From Actinotignum sanguinis (GTDB taxonomy: Bacteria > Actinomycetota > Actinomycetes > Actinomycetales > Actinomycetaceae), in contig NZ_QDIE01000004.1 in assembly GCF_003957255.1 (NCBI RefSeq), positions 34,036 to 98,035 on the forward strand: a DNA stretch of 64,000 bases. Direction: 5' to 3'. Shown piece by piece: positions 18,475-26,445 of this stretch. Position 1 is the first letter of the stretch. Each line of letters opens with the position of its first letter. The translations under genes and the position numbers were made by a program. The notes below the pieces were generated by a model. That model was given only the letters and a program-made list of their open reading frames with translations. It did not search any database and had not been told where the DNA came from.

Positions 18475-18510
18475 TACATTACGCTACCGCAAAGCGGGTA
18501 CCGTATCCTA

Positions 18511-20298
18511 GTGATGAGAAAATTATCGTTCCTGGGGATGTCCCAGTACGTGGGCGCGGCCACCTGCGTGTGCCTGGCGGTGGTGCTGCTGCCGCGCAGT
18601 ATTCAACGCGGGGCACCGTTTGCCAACCCCACCCTCGTGGGCGCGATGGCGCTGGCGGGAGTCGCCGTGCTCGCGCTCGTGGTGGCGGCCACCATCGCCG
18701 CGTCCCGCGTGGTGCCCGGAAAAGCTGCCCACCAGGTCGTTTCCCGCTATATCGCCCCAGCTTTCGGGACGGTTGCCGCTGCCGCACGCTTCGCGGCTTT
18801 CGCGCTGCTCCTGGTACTGGCCGCAGGCCTCGTGGGCATGGCGGTAAATGCGCTCACCCCGCTGGCGGTGGACGGGCGGCTCATCCAGATCCCGCTGGTC
18901 GTGGTCTGCGCCCTGCCCGCGTTACTGCACTGGCGCCTACCGCTGGCGGGCGCCCTCCTCGCCGTGCTCGCGGCGAGCGGCGTGATTATCGCAACTCTCA
19001 TCACCGGGCTGGTGCGCGAAGCCCGCGGCACCGTCTCCCTCGCGGATCTCATCACCAACCGCGCCGAAGAACTACCCGGCTCCCAAGCCATCCACCCGCT
19101 CGGAAATACCTTCGTCATCATGTGCTTCCTGGCGGCGGTGGTACTGCTGGTCGGCGGGCGCATCGGTACGGGGCGCGAACGTTTCTTAGGGCCGCGCGCC
19201 CTGAGCACCATCGCCGGCATCGCCGCGGTGGTGCTTTCGGGCACGTTCTATCTGGAAATGCGCCTGGATATCCTCACGGTCCCGGTGGGCCTCCCCAGTA
19301 TCGTCATGGGTACGGCATTTTGGGGAAGCACCGGGCGTATCATCACCGCGATCGCCTTCGGTTTCCTCGGCCTCGTGTGCGTTTTCGTGGTGTACGAACG
19401 TCTGCCGCGCCTATTGCGGGAACTTGCTTTCGACGGCGCCCTTCCCGCCCGTCTCGCCGCCCCGGAAGCTTCCCGGGCCCGCAGCGGCGTTGTGCTGCTG
19501 GTCGCGGTTCTCGCCGGCGCCCTCGGGGTCTTTTTGTCGACGACGCACGCCGGCGTCGTCGCCCTTGTCTTTGTATGTTTCCTCATCTTTACGCTGCATT
19601 GCGCGGCGCTCTCCCTGCGCGGCGGGCAGATCCTTAAAACTTCGGAGCGGCGGGAGGAACGCCGGGCCGCGCATGCTTCCCGCTGGGGTTTCGCTTTCTT
19701 CGCGCTGGCGGGATTCGCTGTCCTCCTCGTCACGGTGGCCATGCAGCCCGCCTGGACCCTCACCTCGCTGGCGGCGGTGGCGGTGCCCACGGCGGGGATG
19801 TTCATCGCCCAGCGCGGGCGCGGAAAGATGAGCGCCCACCTCAAACCTTTGGATGTGGGGGCCGGGCGGCGCCTGCCGGTGCGCACCCACGCGGTGGTAC
19901 TGGTGCAAGAACTCAATTTGCCAACCTTGCGGGCGGTTACCTACGCGCGAGCGCTGCGGCCCTCCACCCTGACCGCGCTCACCGTGGACCTGAGCGAAAG
20001 CCGTACCGCCGCGTTGCGCGCCGCCTGGAGCCAATCCCAATTGCCGGTGGGCCTGACCGTGCTGGGCAGCCCCACGAGCGGGGCGCGCGGGCCGCTCGTC
20101 GACTATATTCGTTTCCTTCTGGACACCCACCCGCAAGATATTGTGCTGGTGATCGCGCCGAAAGTGGTTTCCACGACCCTGTGGCACCGGGTGTACCTGC
20201 GCCGATCCGTACCCGCGCTTTTCGCTGACCTGTCCTATGACTCGCGCCTCATGCTGGTGCAAGTTCCCTACCAAATCCATTCGGGAGAAGACCTGTGA
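18511..20298 (+). CDS. APC-superfamily-like permease with C-terminal soluble domain
   Basis: A protein of about 595 residues with some ten to twelve hydrophobic segments up to residue 440 and a soluble C-terminal domain of about 140 residues ('RTHAVVLVQELNLPTLRAV' onwards) that resembles a universal-stress-like fold. This matches the permease next to TrkA pairs in actinobacteria (Rv2690c type). The usual N-terminal 'FASDALSSVAY' substrate-site motif of that family is not visible, so it is a divergent member. Start: GTG 18511 or ATG 18514; a longer frame from 18403 runs into the divergent trkA gene and is rejected. Its stop overlaps the GTG of the RNA methyltransferase. Confidence 0.7.
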   Translation: MMRKLSFLGMSQYVGAATCVCLAVVLLPRSIQRGAPFANPTLVGAMALAGVAVLALVVAATIAASRVVPGKAAHQVVSRYIAPAFGTVAAAARFAAFALLLVLAAGLVGMAVNALTPLAVDGRLIQIPLVVVCALPALLHWRLPLAGALLAVLAASGVIIATLITGLVREARGTVSLADLITNRAEELPGSQAIHPLGNTFVIMCFLAAVVLLVGGRIGTGRERFLGPRALSTIAGIAAVVLSGTFYLEMRLDILTVPVGLPSIVMGTAFWGSTGRIITAIAFGFLGLVCVFVVYERLPRLLRELAFDGALPARLAAPEASRARSGVVLLVAVLAGALGVFLSTTHAGVVALVFVCFLIFTLHCAALSLRGGQILKTSERREERRAAHASRWGFAFFALAGFAVLLVTVAMQPAWTLTSLAAVAVPTAGMFIAQRGRGKMSAHLKPLDVGAGRRLPVRTHAVVLVQELNLPTLRAVTYARALRPSTLTALTVDLSESRTAALRAAWSQSQLPVGLTVLGSPTSGARGPLVDYIRFLLDTHPQDIVLVIAPKVVSTTLWHRVYLRRSVPALFADLSYDSRLMLVQVPYQIHSGEDL

Positions 20299-21563
20299 CC
20301 ACCTCTGCTGCTCAAGCTCACCATTCAACCGTCGATATCACCCTGGAAGATATCGGCCACGGCGGTATTGCCATCGGCCGTGCCGAGGGCAAAGCGATTC
20401 TGGCTCGCTTCGGGCTGCCCGGGGAACGCGTGCGGGTGGCACTGACCGAAGAACGCGCCCGCTTTGCCCGCGGGGACGTGATCGAGGTGCTCGGAGAGCC
20501 CTCACCGTACCGCCAGGCTCATCCCTGGCCGGAAGCCGGACCCGGGGGCGTGGGCGGTGCGGACCTGGGGCACGTTGTATTTGACTACCAGCACGAGTGG
20601 AAAACTCGGGTACTTACCTCAACTCTCCGCAGGATCGGTGGCCAAGCTCTCAGTGACCACCTGGAAACGCAGGGGATTGTTCCTGCGGTCACCGCTCTGG
20701 AATCTGATCGTGCTAACGGAGGCTGGGCGAGCCGCACCCGCATTGACGTGACCGTGACCGCGGGGCGTTTCGGAATGTTTCGCGAAGGTAGCCGCGAGGT
20801 TCTCCCCATCACTTCTATGCCGCTCGCCGTCAAGGAGATCGCGGAGCTGGGGCTGTGGGATGGAAGCTACCTCACCCGCCTCGCCCGCAGCCTCGGCCCA
20901 CTGCGCGATGGCCAGCGGGTTCGTGTCCTCGCGCCCTCGGCCAGCCCAGCGGCGGTGAGTATCGGCGGGCGCACCTTCGACGCGACCGCTGCGGAATGCT
21001 CACCCTTCGCGCGCGAAGAGGTACACGTGGGGGAGGAAACCTACCGCTACCGGGTGCGGGCCTCCGGTTTTTGGCAGGTGCACCGCGAGGCACCGGCCAC
21101 TCTTATCAATCTGGTGACCCGTGCCGCCGGTGTTGAACCCGGCGATCATATTCTCGAACTCTACGCGGGGGCCGGGCTGCTGACCGTGCCGCTGGCCCGC
21201 GCGGTCGGGGCAACCGGCCGGGTGGAAAGCCTGGAAGGTGCGCGCACCGCGGTGGAAGACGCCCGGGCGAATCTGCGCCCCTACCCGTGGGCGCGTGCCC
21301 GTACCGCTGCTATTTCCGCGCGTGATATCGACGACGCAGATATTCTCCTCGCCGATCCTCCCCGGAGCGGTTTGGGAATCGCGGCGGCCCGGGCGGCCGC
21401 AGCGAGCAAGGCCCGCCGGATAGTCCTCGTTTCTTGCGATCCGGCGGCGTTGGCCCGTGATGTGACCGCGATGGTGGAGGCCGGGCGGAGCGTGGAATTC
21501 ATGCGTGGTGCCGATCTCTTCCCCAATACCCACCACTTTGAAGTGGTGACAGCGCTGCGCTAA
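20295..21563 (+). CDS. TrmA/RumA-family 23S rRNA or tRNA (uracil-5)-methyltransferase with TRAM domain
   Basis: A 422-residue class I SAM-dependent RNA methyltransferase. An N-terminal TRAM RNA-binding domain occupies about residues 12-65 ('ITLEDIGHGGIAIGRAEGK'). The SAM pocket is 'ILELYAGAGLLTVPLA', the 'ADPPRSGLG' loop is present, and the catalytic cysteine is in 'LVSCDPAALARD'. It would methylate C5 of a uracil, but the exact RNA site cannot be read. The four cysteines of the iron-sulphur cluster seen in RumA are missing, as in many actinobacterial members. The GTG at 20295 overlaps the preceding stop, suggesting translational coupling with the permease. Confidence 0.85.
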   Translation: MTTSAAQAHHSTVDITLEDIGHGGIAIGRAEGKAILARFGLPGERVRVALTEERARFARGDVIEVLGEPSPYRQAHPWPEAGPGGVGGADLGHVVFDYQHEWKTRVLTSTLRRIGGQALSDHLETQGIVPAVTALESDRANGGWASRTRIDVTVTAGRFGMFREGSREVLPITSMPLAVKEIAELGLWDGSYLTRLARSLGPLRDGQRVRVLAPSASPAAVSIGGRTFDATAAECSPFAREEVHVGEETYRYRVRASGFWQVHREAPATLINLVTRAAGVEPGDHILELYAGAGLLTVPLARAVGATGRVESLEGARTAVEDARANLRPYPWARARTAAISARDIDDADILLADPPRSGLGIAAARAAAASKARRIVLVSCDPAALARDVTAMVEAGRSVEFMRGADLFPNTHHFEVVTALR

Positions 21564-22777
21564 GAGCGCACCGCTGCGGCGATCCAGGTGGCGGTATTCT
21601 CCACCTGCCAGGGGCGTGCCCCCAGCTCGGCCAGTGCATCACCAATGGCGGGGGCGGTACGCGCCACCCGGCGGCGCAAAAGGCGCGCCAGCTCGCGCTG
21701 CACGGCCGGCTTGAGAAGCACATCGTGGCGGATTCCCAGCTCCGTTGCGCGTTCCTGAACGGCGCCGCGCACGTGGTCAAGGAGGTGCGGGATTCCACGT
21801 TCGGCGCGCCGGGCGGGACGGGCCGGGGCGGGTTCGGGAAGTTCGGAGCTCGGCAGTGCCCAGGCCTGGGCCACCGCCTGCCACAGCGCCGGCGCCAAAT
21901 ACTGTTTGCCTCCGGTACGCAAGGGCCGGGCGGTGCGCACATCGGCCAGGGAGCGCGGGCGGCGCCGCGCCAGGGCCGCGATATCGGCGCGGGAAAGTAC
22001 CAGATCCGGGGCGGTATCAGTGGTCTGGGCGATGCGATCCCGAGCCTGCCACAGGGCTCGCACCAGGGCGAGATCGCGCCGGGAGGAAAAATCCTGGCGG
22101 TGGGTGGCGCGCCGCCACGGTTCTGCGGGAGCCGCTTTGGGAGGCCGGGTGCGGATCTCTTCAAATTCTTGGGCCGCCCACTCCAGGCGCCCGGCCCGCT
22201 CCAGGCGCTCGAGCTGCACCTGGCGCAGGGGAGCGAGCAATTCCACGTCGAGCGCGGCATAGGAACGCAGCTCATCCGCGAGCGGGCGCTCGGACCAATC
22301 CGCTTGGGAATGTTCTTTGGCGAGGAGCAACCCTAAATTTTCCGCGAGCTGCGCCTGGAGAGAAATACGCTCATCGCCCAAGAGCAATGCCGCTACCTCG
22401 GTATCAAAAAGCTTGCCTGGCCCCGGGCGTAAACCCAGGTCTCCCAGGGAAGGCAGATCCTGGTCGGCGGCGTGCAAAATCCACACGGCATCGCCAAGAA
22501 TCGTTGCCAGCTCCGGGTAATATTCCTCATTTCCCACCGGATCGCACAGCAGCGTTCCCGAACCCTCGCGGCGCAGCTGAATCAGGTAGGCCCGGGCCGA
22601 ATAGCGGATCCCCATGGCGCGCTCCACATCCACCGCGACGGGGCCGCTGCCGCGCCGCAACCGTGTGAGAGCGGGGCGATAGGCGGGACCGGTGGTGAGC
22701 GGCGGGATACCTTCGCGCGGGGTATCTACATGGATCAGGGTGGGATCTTCGCTCCAGCGAATAGAAGAAGACGTCAT
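21560..22777 (-). CDS. Ribonuclease D-like 3'-5' exonuclease with HRDC domain
   Basis: A 405-residue protein. The DEDD exonuclease domain covers about residues 40-200: Exo I 'VAVDVERA' with D50 and E52, Exo II 'HAADQDLPSL', and Exo III 'RSYAALDVELL'. An HRDC nucleic acid-binding domain follows near residues 220-300 ('ALVRALWQARDRIAQ'), with a second helical domain to the end. This is the RNase D arrangement, with a role in RNA 3'-end processing. The start at 22777 follows GAGGTT and matches the homolog N-terminus. It is convergent with the RNA methyltransferase (4-base overlap) and lies downstream of DUF3000, a usual actinobacterial pairing. Confidence 0.85.
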   Translation of the reverse strand: MTSSSIRWSEDPTLIHVDTPREGIPPLTTGPAYRPALTRLRRGSGPVAVDVERAMGIRYSARAYLIQLRREGSGTLLCDPVGNEEYYPELATILGDAVWILHAADQDLPSLGDLGLRPGPGKLFDTEVAALLLGDERISLQAQLAENLGLLLAKEHSQADWSERPLADELRSYAALDVELLAPLRQVQLERLERAGRLEWAAQEFEEIRTRPPKAAPAEPWRRATHRQDFSSRRDLALVRALWQARDRIAQTTDTAPDLVLSRADIAALARRRPRSLADVRTARPLRTGGKQYLAPALWQAVAQAWALPSSELPEPAPARPARRAERGIPHLLDHVRGAVQERATELGIRHDVLLKPAVQRELARLLRRRVARTAPAIGDALAELGARPWQVENTATWIAAAVRS

Positions 22778-22876
22778 AACCTCACAACTGCACAGACTAG
22801 GGGCCGCGATTAATACTAGCGGGCTTGCGCACGCCCGGGGTCGCCACGCGCAGGATGCTACCTCCCGGGGGCGCAC

Positions 22877-23443
22877 CTAGCGGGCTGGCAGCGCCGTCGT
22901 TCCTTCCGGTGCGAGGCCGCAGGCCAGCGCAATAAAATCCGCCCAGGCGCGCACGTGGTGATAAAGATCGGGGCTGCTCGGCGTCCAGGAGGCCCGTAAT
23001 TCCAGCTCGGTCAGGGAGGAGGAAAGCTCCAGCCCACCGAAAGTTTCGTTATACATGCGAGTCACGGTGCCGACCAGGTGGTGGTAGTCAGCGCCGTGCG
23101 CATCCAGGGTATCGGCCAGCCACGCCCAGGCAACTTCGCCGAGTAGCGGATCACCGGCCATTGCGGTATCCATCGGCGCACCCATATGGCACACGATTCG
23201 GAAAGTTCCGTGCCAGGCTTCCTGGCCGGCCGGGTCGTGGAGCACCACGAAGCGGGCCCCGCCGCGATAGTTATCCGGATCCATCGCCCGCGAATCGTTA
23301 ATCTCAGCCTGAAGCGCAACCGCCCACGGGGCGATGCGCTTGGGCGGAGGTATCTGCACGATGTGCAGCTCGGGACGAAACTCGTGCCCGCGCAGGCTAT
23401 CGAGCGCGGTGAGGAAGTCCTCGGGTGCATGAATCTGAGACAC
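22877..23443 (-). CDS. DUF3000 family protein
   Basis: A 188-residue protein of the DUF3000 family, conserved in actinobacteria upstream of the RNase D-like gene. Hallmarks include 'RPELHIVQIPPPKRIAPWAVAL', 'RFVVLHDPAGQEAWHGTFRIVCHM', 'VAWAWLADTLD' and a C-terminal 'ASWTPSSPDLYHHVRAWADFIALACGL'. The function is unknown. The GTG at 23443 ('MSQIHAPEDF') is chosen from the family N-terminus; the open frame continues to 23881 but that part is antisense to the FemX gene. It starts 66 bases from the divergent FemX-like gene. Confidence 0.85.
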   Translation of the reverse strand: MSQIHAPEDFLTALDSLRGHEFRPELHIVQIPPPKRIAPWAVALQAEINDSRAMDPDNYRGGARFVVLHDPAGQEAWHGTFRIVCHMGAPMDTAMAGDPLLGEVAWAWLADTLDAHGADYHHLVGTVTRMYNETFGGLELSSSLTELELRASWTPSSPDLYHHVRAWADFIALACGLAPEGTTALPAR

Positions 23444-23509
23444 GCTAGTTACCGTAATGCGCCAGTGCGCGGGTTTTAGCCAGGCGCGCCGCGCGGGTAG
23501 GATGGCGGC

Positions 23510-24589
23510 ATGTCTACACTCTCGCTGTCGCGGATCGATGACACCACCTACCTGGACCTGGCTGCCGGCCACGGGCTGCCCCTTGAGCAGCTGCCCGCCT
23601 GGGATCGCTATGAGGATGCCCTGCCCGGCCACGCACCTTTCGGTCGTTTCCTGTGGCGTGATAGCACCGGCCAGCCGCGTGCTCTTATTTCTCTCACGCG
23701 GATGGAAGGGCGTGGCTTTACCTACCTGTGGGCGAAGAAGGGCCCGGTGTGGTTGGGGGAACGGCCCACGGCCGGCGAAGAACTGGAGTTTCGTACCACG
23801 CTGGCGCAGCTGGTGCGGAGCGCGGACCGCGGTCTTGCTTTTATGAGGATTCACGCCTGGCACCGGGCTGCGGATCTGCACGAATTACTGCAAACGGTCA
23901 CCTATGATCGCACCGTGGTGGTCGACGTCGCACGCCCGGATGCGCAGATCCGGGCGAGTTTCTCCAAGTCGGGGCGCCGCCAAGCACGTAAAGCCGAGGC
24001 GGAAGGGCTGGAGTTTTGTGATGAAACGGAGCGGGCCCGGGAAGTATTTCCGGAGCTGTACGCCATCCTCACCGAAACTGCCAGCCGTGATGATTTCGGG
24101 GCGGCACCTATGAGCCAGTACGTGACCATGCTGGAATCCCTGGGGCCGGATCACGCTCGGTTATTCGTGGCGCGCGCGGAGGGACGGGCGTTAGCGTGGC
24201 AGATTGTGCTCGCCACCGATGACCTTGGGGAAGCATATTACGGGGCGACCAACGCGGAGGCTCGCCAGCGTCACGCATCTATGTTCATGGATATGCATAC
24301 GATGACGTGGCTGCGGGAAACCGGGCGGAAATCTTATGACCTCATGGGAGTGCATTCGGAGCGCGCCCCGCAACTGGAAGGCGTGACCGGGTACAAACAG
24401 AAATTTGCCGCCGATTTCACCGAGGTGGCCGGGGCCTGGGATGTTCCGCTGCGTCCGCGCTACTATCGGGCACTCACGTTGGCCCTGCACGCGAAGCGCG
24501 CCGCCGTGCGGACAGTGCGTGCCGCACGCGAACGTGTGGGACGGCGTGGAGGCAAAGCCTCCGCAGCGCGAGTTACCGCGCGGGACTAG
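23510..24589 (+). CDS. FemABX-family peptidoglycan aminoacyltransferase
   Basis: A 359-residue protein of the FemA/FemX family, which adds amino acids from aminoacyl-tRNA to the peptidoglycan stem peptide. It shows the double-GNAT fold of that family: 'TYLWAKKGPVWLG' in domain 1, 'RASFSKSGRRQARKAEAEG' in the middle, and 'HASMFMDMHTMTWLRETGRKSYDLMG' with 'GVTGYKQKFAADFTEVAGAWDVPL' in domain 2, which is the signature end. There is a basic C-terminal tail. It likely builds the interpeptide bridge, but the amino acid and position are unknown. It converges on treZ with a 4-base overlap of the stops. Confidence 0.85.
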   Translation: MSTLSLSRIDDTTYLDLAAGHGLPLEQLPAWDRYEDALPGHAPFGRFLWRDSTGQPRALISLTRMEGRGFTYLWAKKGPVWLGERPTAGEELEFRTTLAQLVRSADRGLAFMRIHAWHRAADLHELLQTVTYDRTVVVDVARPDAQIRASFSKSGRRQARKAEAEGLEFCDETERAREVFPELYAILTETASRDDFGAAPMSQYVTMLESLGPDHARLFVARAEGRALAWQIVLATDDLGEAYYGATNAEARQRHASMFMDMHTMTWLRETGRKSYDLMGVHSERAPQLEGVTGYKQKFAADFTEVAGAWDVPLRPRYYRALTLALHAKRAAVRTVRAARERVGRRGGKASAARVTARD

Positions 24590-26445
24590 GGCTTGGAGGG
24601 ACTGAGAACCGCGAAGCCAGGCCCGGAAAAATCAACGTGGGATTCGGCCACGGTAACGCTGCCGCAGGTGAGGAGCGTATGCAGCGGTCCTGCCTCGGGC
24701 GGTAGCTGCACCCGGGTGGGAGGAGCGGAGGCCGTGGCCGGTGTTTCAGCCGGCTTGTCGGCTGGTGTTTCGCCGGAGAGTGAGGAGGGCGTTGCCCCTA
24801 CCTGGAAAACAACGAAGCTGGCCCCGCGCCGGTAATAGCCCGCGGTACCCAGGCGTACAATCTCTGAATCTTCCCGGTTCGGGGAAGAAAAATCGGGGTG
24901 CTCGCGCCGCAGTCGCACTAGCTCCCGGGTCACCTCGAGATAGCGAGCGTGGGAAGGTTCTTCTAATTCTGCCCAATCCAGGTGCGACCGGGCGAAAGTG
25001 GAAAGCGCCTGGGGCGGGGGAATGCGCCCGGCATGTTCGCCCCAATCCCAGTCGCGAAATTCTGCAATCCGCCCCGCATCTACGCGTTCTCCCAACTCCG
25101 CAGTGTGATCTGTGAAGAACTGGAAAGGTGCGGAAGCACTCCACTCCTGGCCCATAAAGAGGAGGGGCGTAAAGGGGGAGAGCAGCATGAGCGCGTCAGC
25201 AACCAGGGTGCGTTCCGCGCTCAAGGTACGGGAGCGGCGGTCTCCCACCGCGCGGTTACCCACCTGGTCGTGATTCTCGGTATAGACAAGGAAACGGCGC
25301 GAATCAAGCGCATCGGGCACCGGAGAACCCCAGTTCCGCTTCCGGAACGTAGAAAAATTACCGTCGTGCACGAAAACGCGCCGCATGGCCTTTTCCAAGG
25401 CGCCGGGTTGCGCGAAATCCCCGTAATAGGCGAAATTTTCCCCGGTTGCGTAAGTATGTAGTGCGTGGTGAATATCATCAGCCCATTGCATATCCATACC
25501 GTTGCCGCCCGCGCGGGTGGGGCGCAGCATCGTCACATCGTTAAGGTCCGATTCCGCCACGAGTGCAATACGCCGCCCGCTCTCCGCGGCGAAAGCCGCG
25601 GCGGCGTCGGACAATTCCGCGAGGATGTGGCGAGCAGAACGGTCCTGGATCGCGTGAACGGCGTCGAGTCGAAAAATATCCACGTGGTAGTCACGGGCCC
25701 ACTGGAGCATATTATCGATAAAATAACGCCGCACCGGGCCGGAATTCGGGCCGTCTACGTTCACACCCGGACCCCAAACGGAAGAATAGCGGTTCGTGGT
25801 GTAGGGGCCGAACTCCGCCAGGAAATTCCCGTCCGGCCCGAAATGGTTGTAGACCACGTCGAGGCACACCGCCAGCCCGGCGCGGTGCGCGGCCTCCACA
25901 AAACGTGCGAAACCCGCCGGGCCGCCATAGTTGTCGGTGACCGCATAGATATCCACGCCGTCGTAGCCCCAATTGCGGGTGCCGGGCACCGGAGAAATCG
26001 GCATCACCTCGACGATATCCACCCCGAGCTCACGCAGGTACCCGAATTTTTGCGCCGCCGCATCAAAAGTGCCCTCCGGGGTGAAGGTGCCGATATGCAG
26101 TTCGTAAAACACCTTCCCGAGCGGATCCACCCCGGAGAAGGGCGAAAACTCGAAAGCGTCGAGATCAACAACTTCGGATGGCCCCATGACTCCGTCGGGT
26201 TGGCGCCGGGTGCGCGGATCGGGCAGCCCCATTCCCCCATCCAGACTGATGCGGTAGCGAGTACCGGCCGGTAGGGGAGTGTCGAGAATCCACCATCCCG
26301 GCCCGCTAGCCAGCGCAGCGCCGTCGCGCCCCGCACGCGCTGCCTCAATATCAGCGGCGGTGACCGGCCGGAAGGGGAGGCGCGCCCCATCCACAAGGGC
26401 AGCAACGCTCGCGCGCCCCGGTGCCCACACGCTCAGAGGTTCCAT
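24586..26445 (-). CDS. treZ: Malto-oligosyltrehalose trehalohydrolase
   Basis: A 619-residue GH13 enzyme that releases trehalose from maltooligosyltrehalose. An N-terminal beta-sandwich (1-100) precedes the barrel; 'LDVVYNHFG' is at 195-203, the nucleophile is D261 in 'DIFRLDAVHA', the acid/base is E298 in 'VAESDLND', and the transition-state Asp lies in 'TENHDQVGNR'. Residues near 565-590 hold a Pro/Ala/Thr/Glu-rich insert that is unusual for the family. It is the last gene of the glgX-treY-treZ operon and overlaps treY by 13 bases, so the products are probably made together. The start ATG 26445 fits the family N-terminus ('SVWAPGRASV'). Confidence 0.9.
   Translation of the reverse strand: MEPLSVWAPGRASVAALVDGARLPFRPVTAADIEAARAGRDGAALASGPGWWILDTPLPAGTRYRISLDGGMGLPDPRTRRQPDGVMGPSEVVDLDAFEFSPFSGVDPLGKVFYELHIGTFTPEGTFDAAAQKFGYLRELGVDIVEVMPISPVPGTRNWGYDGVDIYAVTDNYGGPAGFARFVEAAHRAGLAVCLDVVYNHFGPDGNFLAEFGPYTTNRYSSVWGPGVNVDGPNSGPVRRYFIDNMLQWARDYHVDIFRLDAVHAIQDRSARHILAELSDAAAAFAAESGRRIALVAESDLNDVTMLRPTRAGGNGMDMQWADDIHHALHTYATGENFAYYGDFAQPGALEKAMRRVFVHDGNFSTFRKRNWGSPVPDALDSRRFLVYTENHDQVGNRAVGDRRSRTLSAERTLVADALMLLSPFTPLLFMGQEWSASAPFQFFTDHTAELGERVDAGRIAEFRDWDWGEHAGRIPPPQALSTFARSHLDWAELEEPSHARYLEVTRELVRLRREHPDFSSPNREDSEIVRLGTAGYYRRGASFVVFQVGATPSSLSGETPADKPAETPATASAPPTRVQLPPEAGPLHTLLTCGSVTVAESHVDFSGPGFAVLSPSKP

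Noticed and set aside
18403..18510. N-terminal extension of the permease (631-residue version)
   Set aside because: It would overlap the start of the divergent TrkA gene and encodes a charged, non-conserved stretch; GTG 18511/ATG 18514 is more likely.
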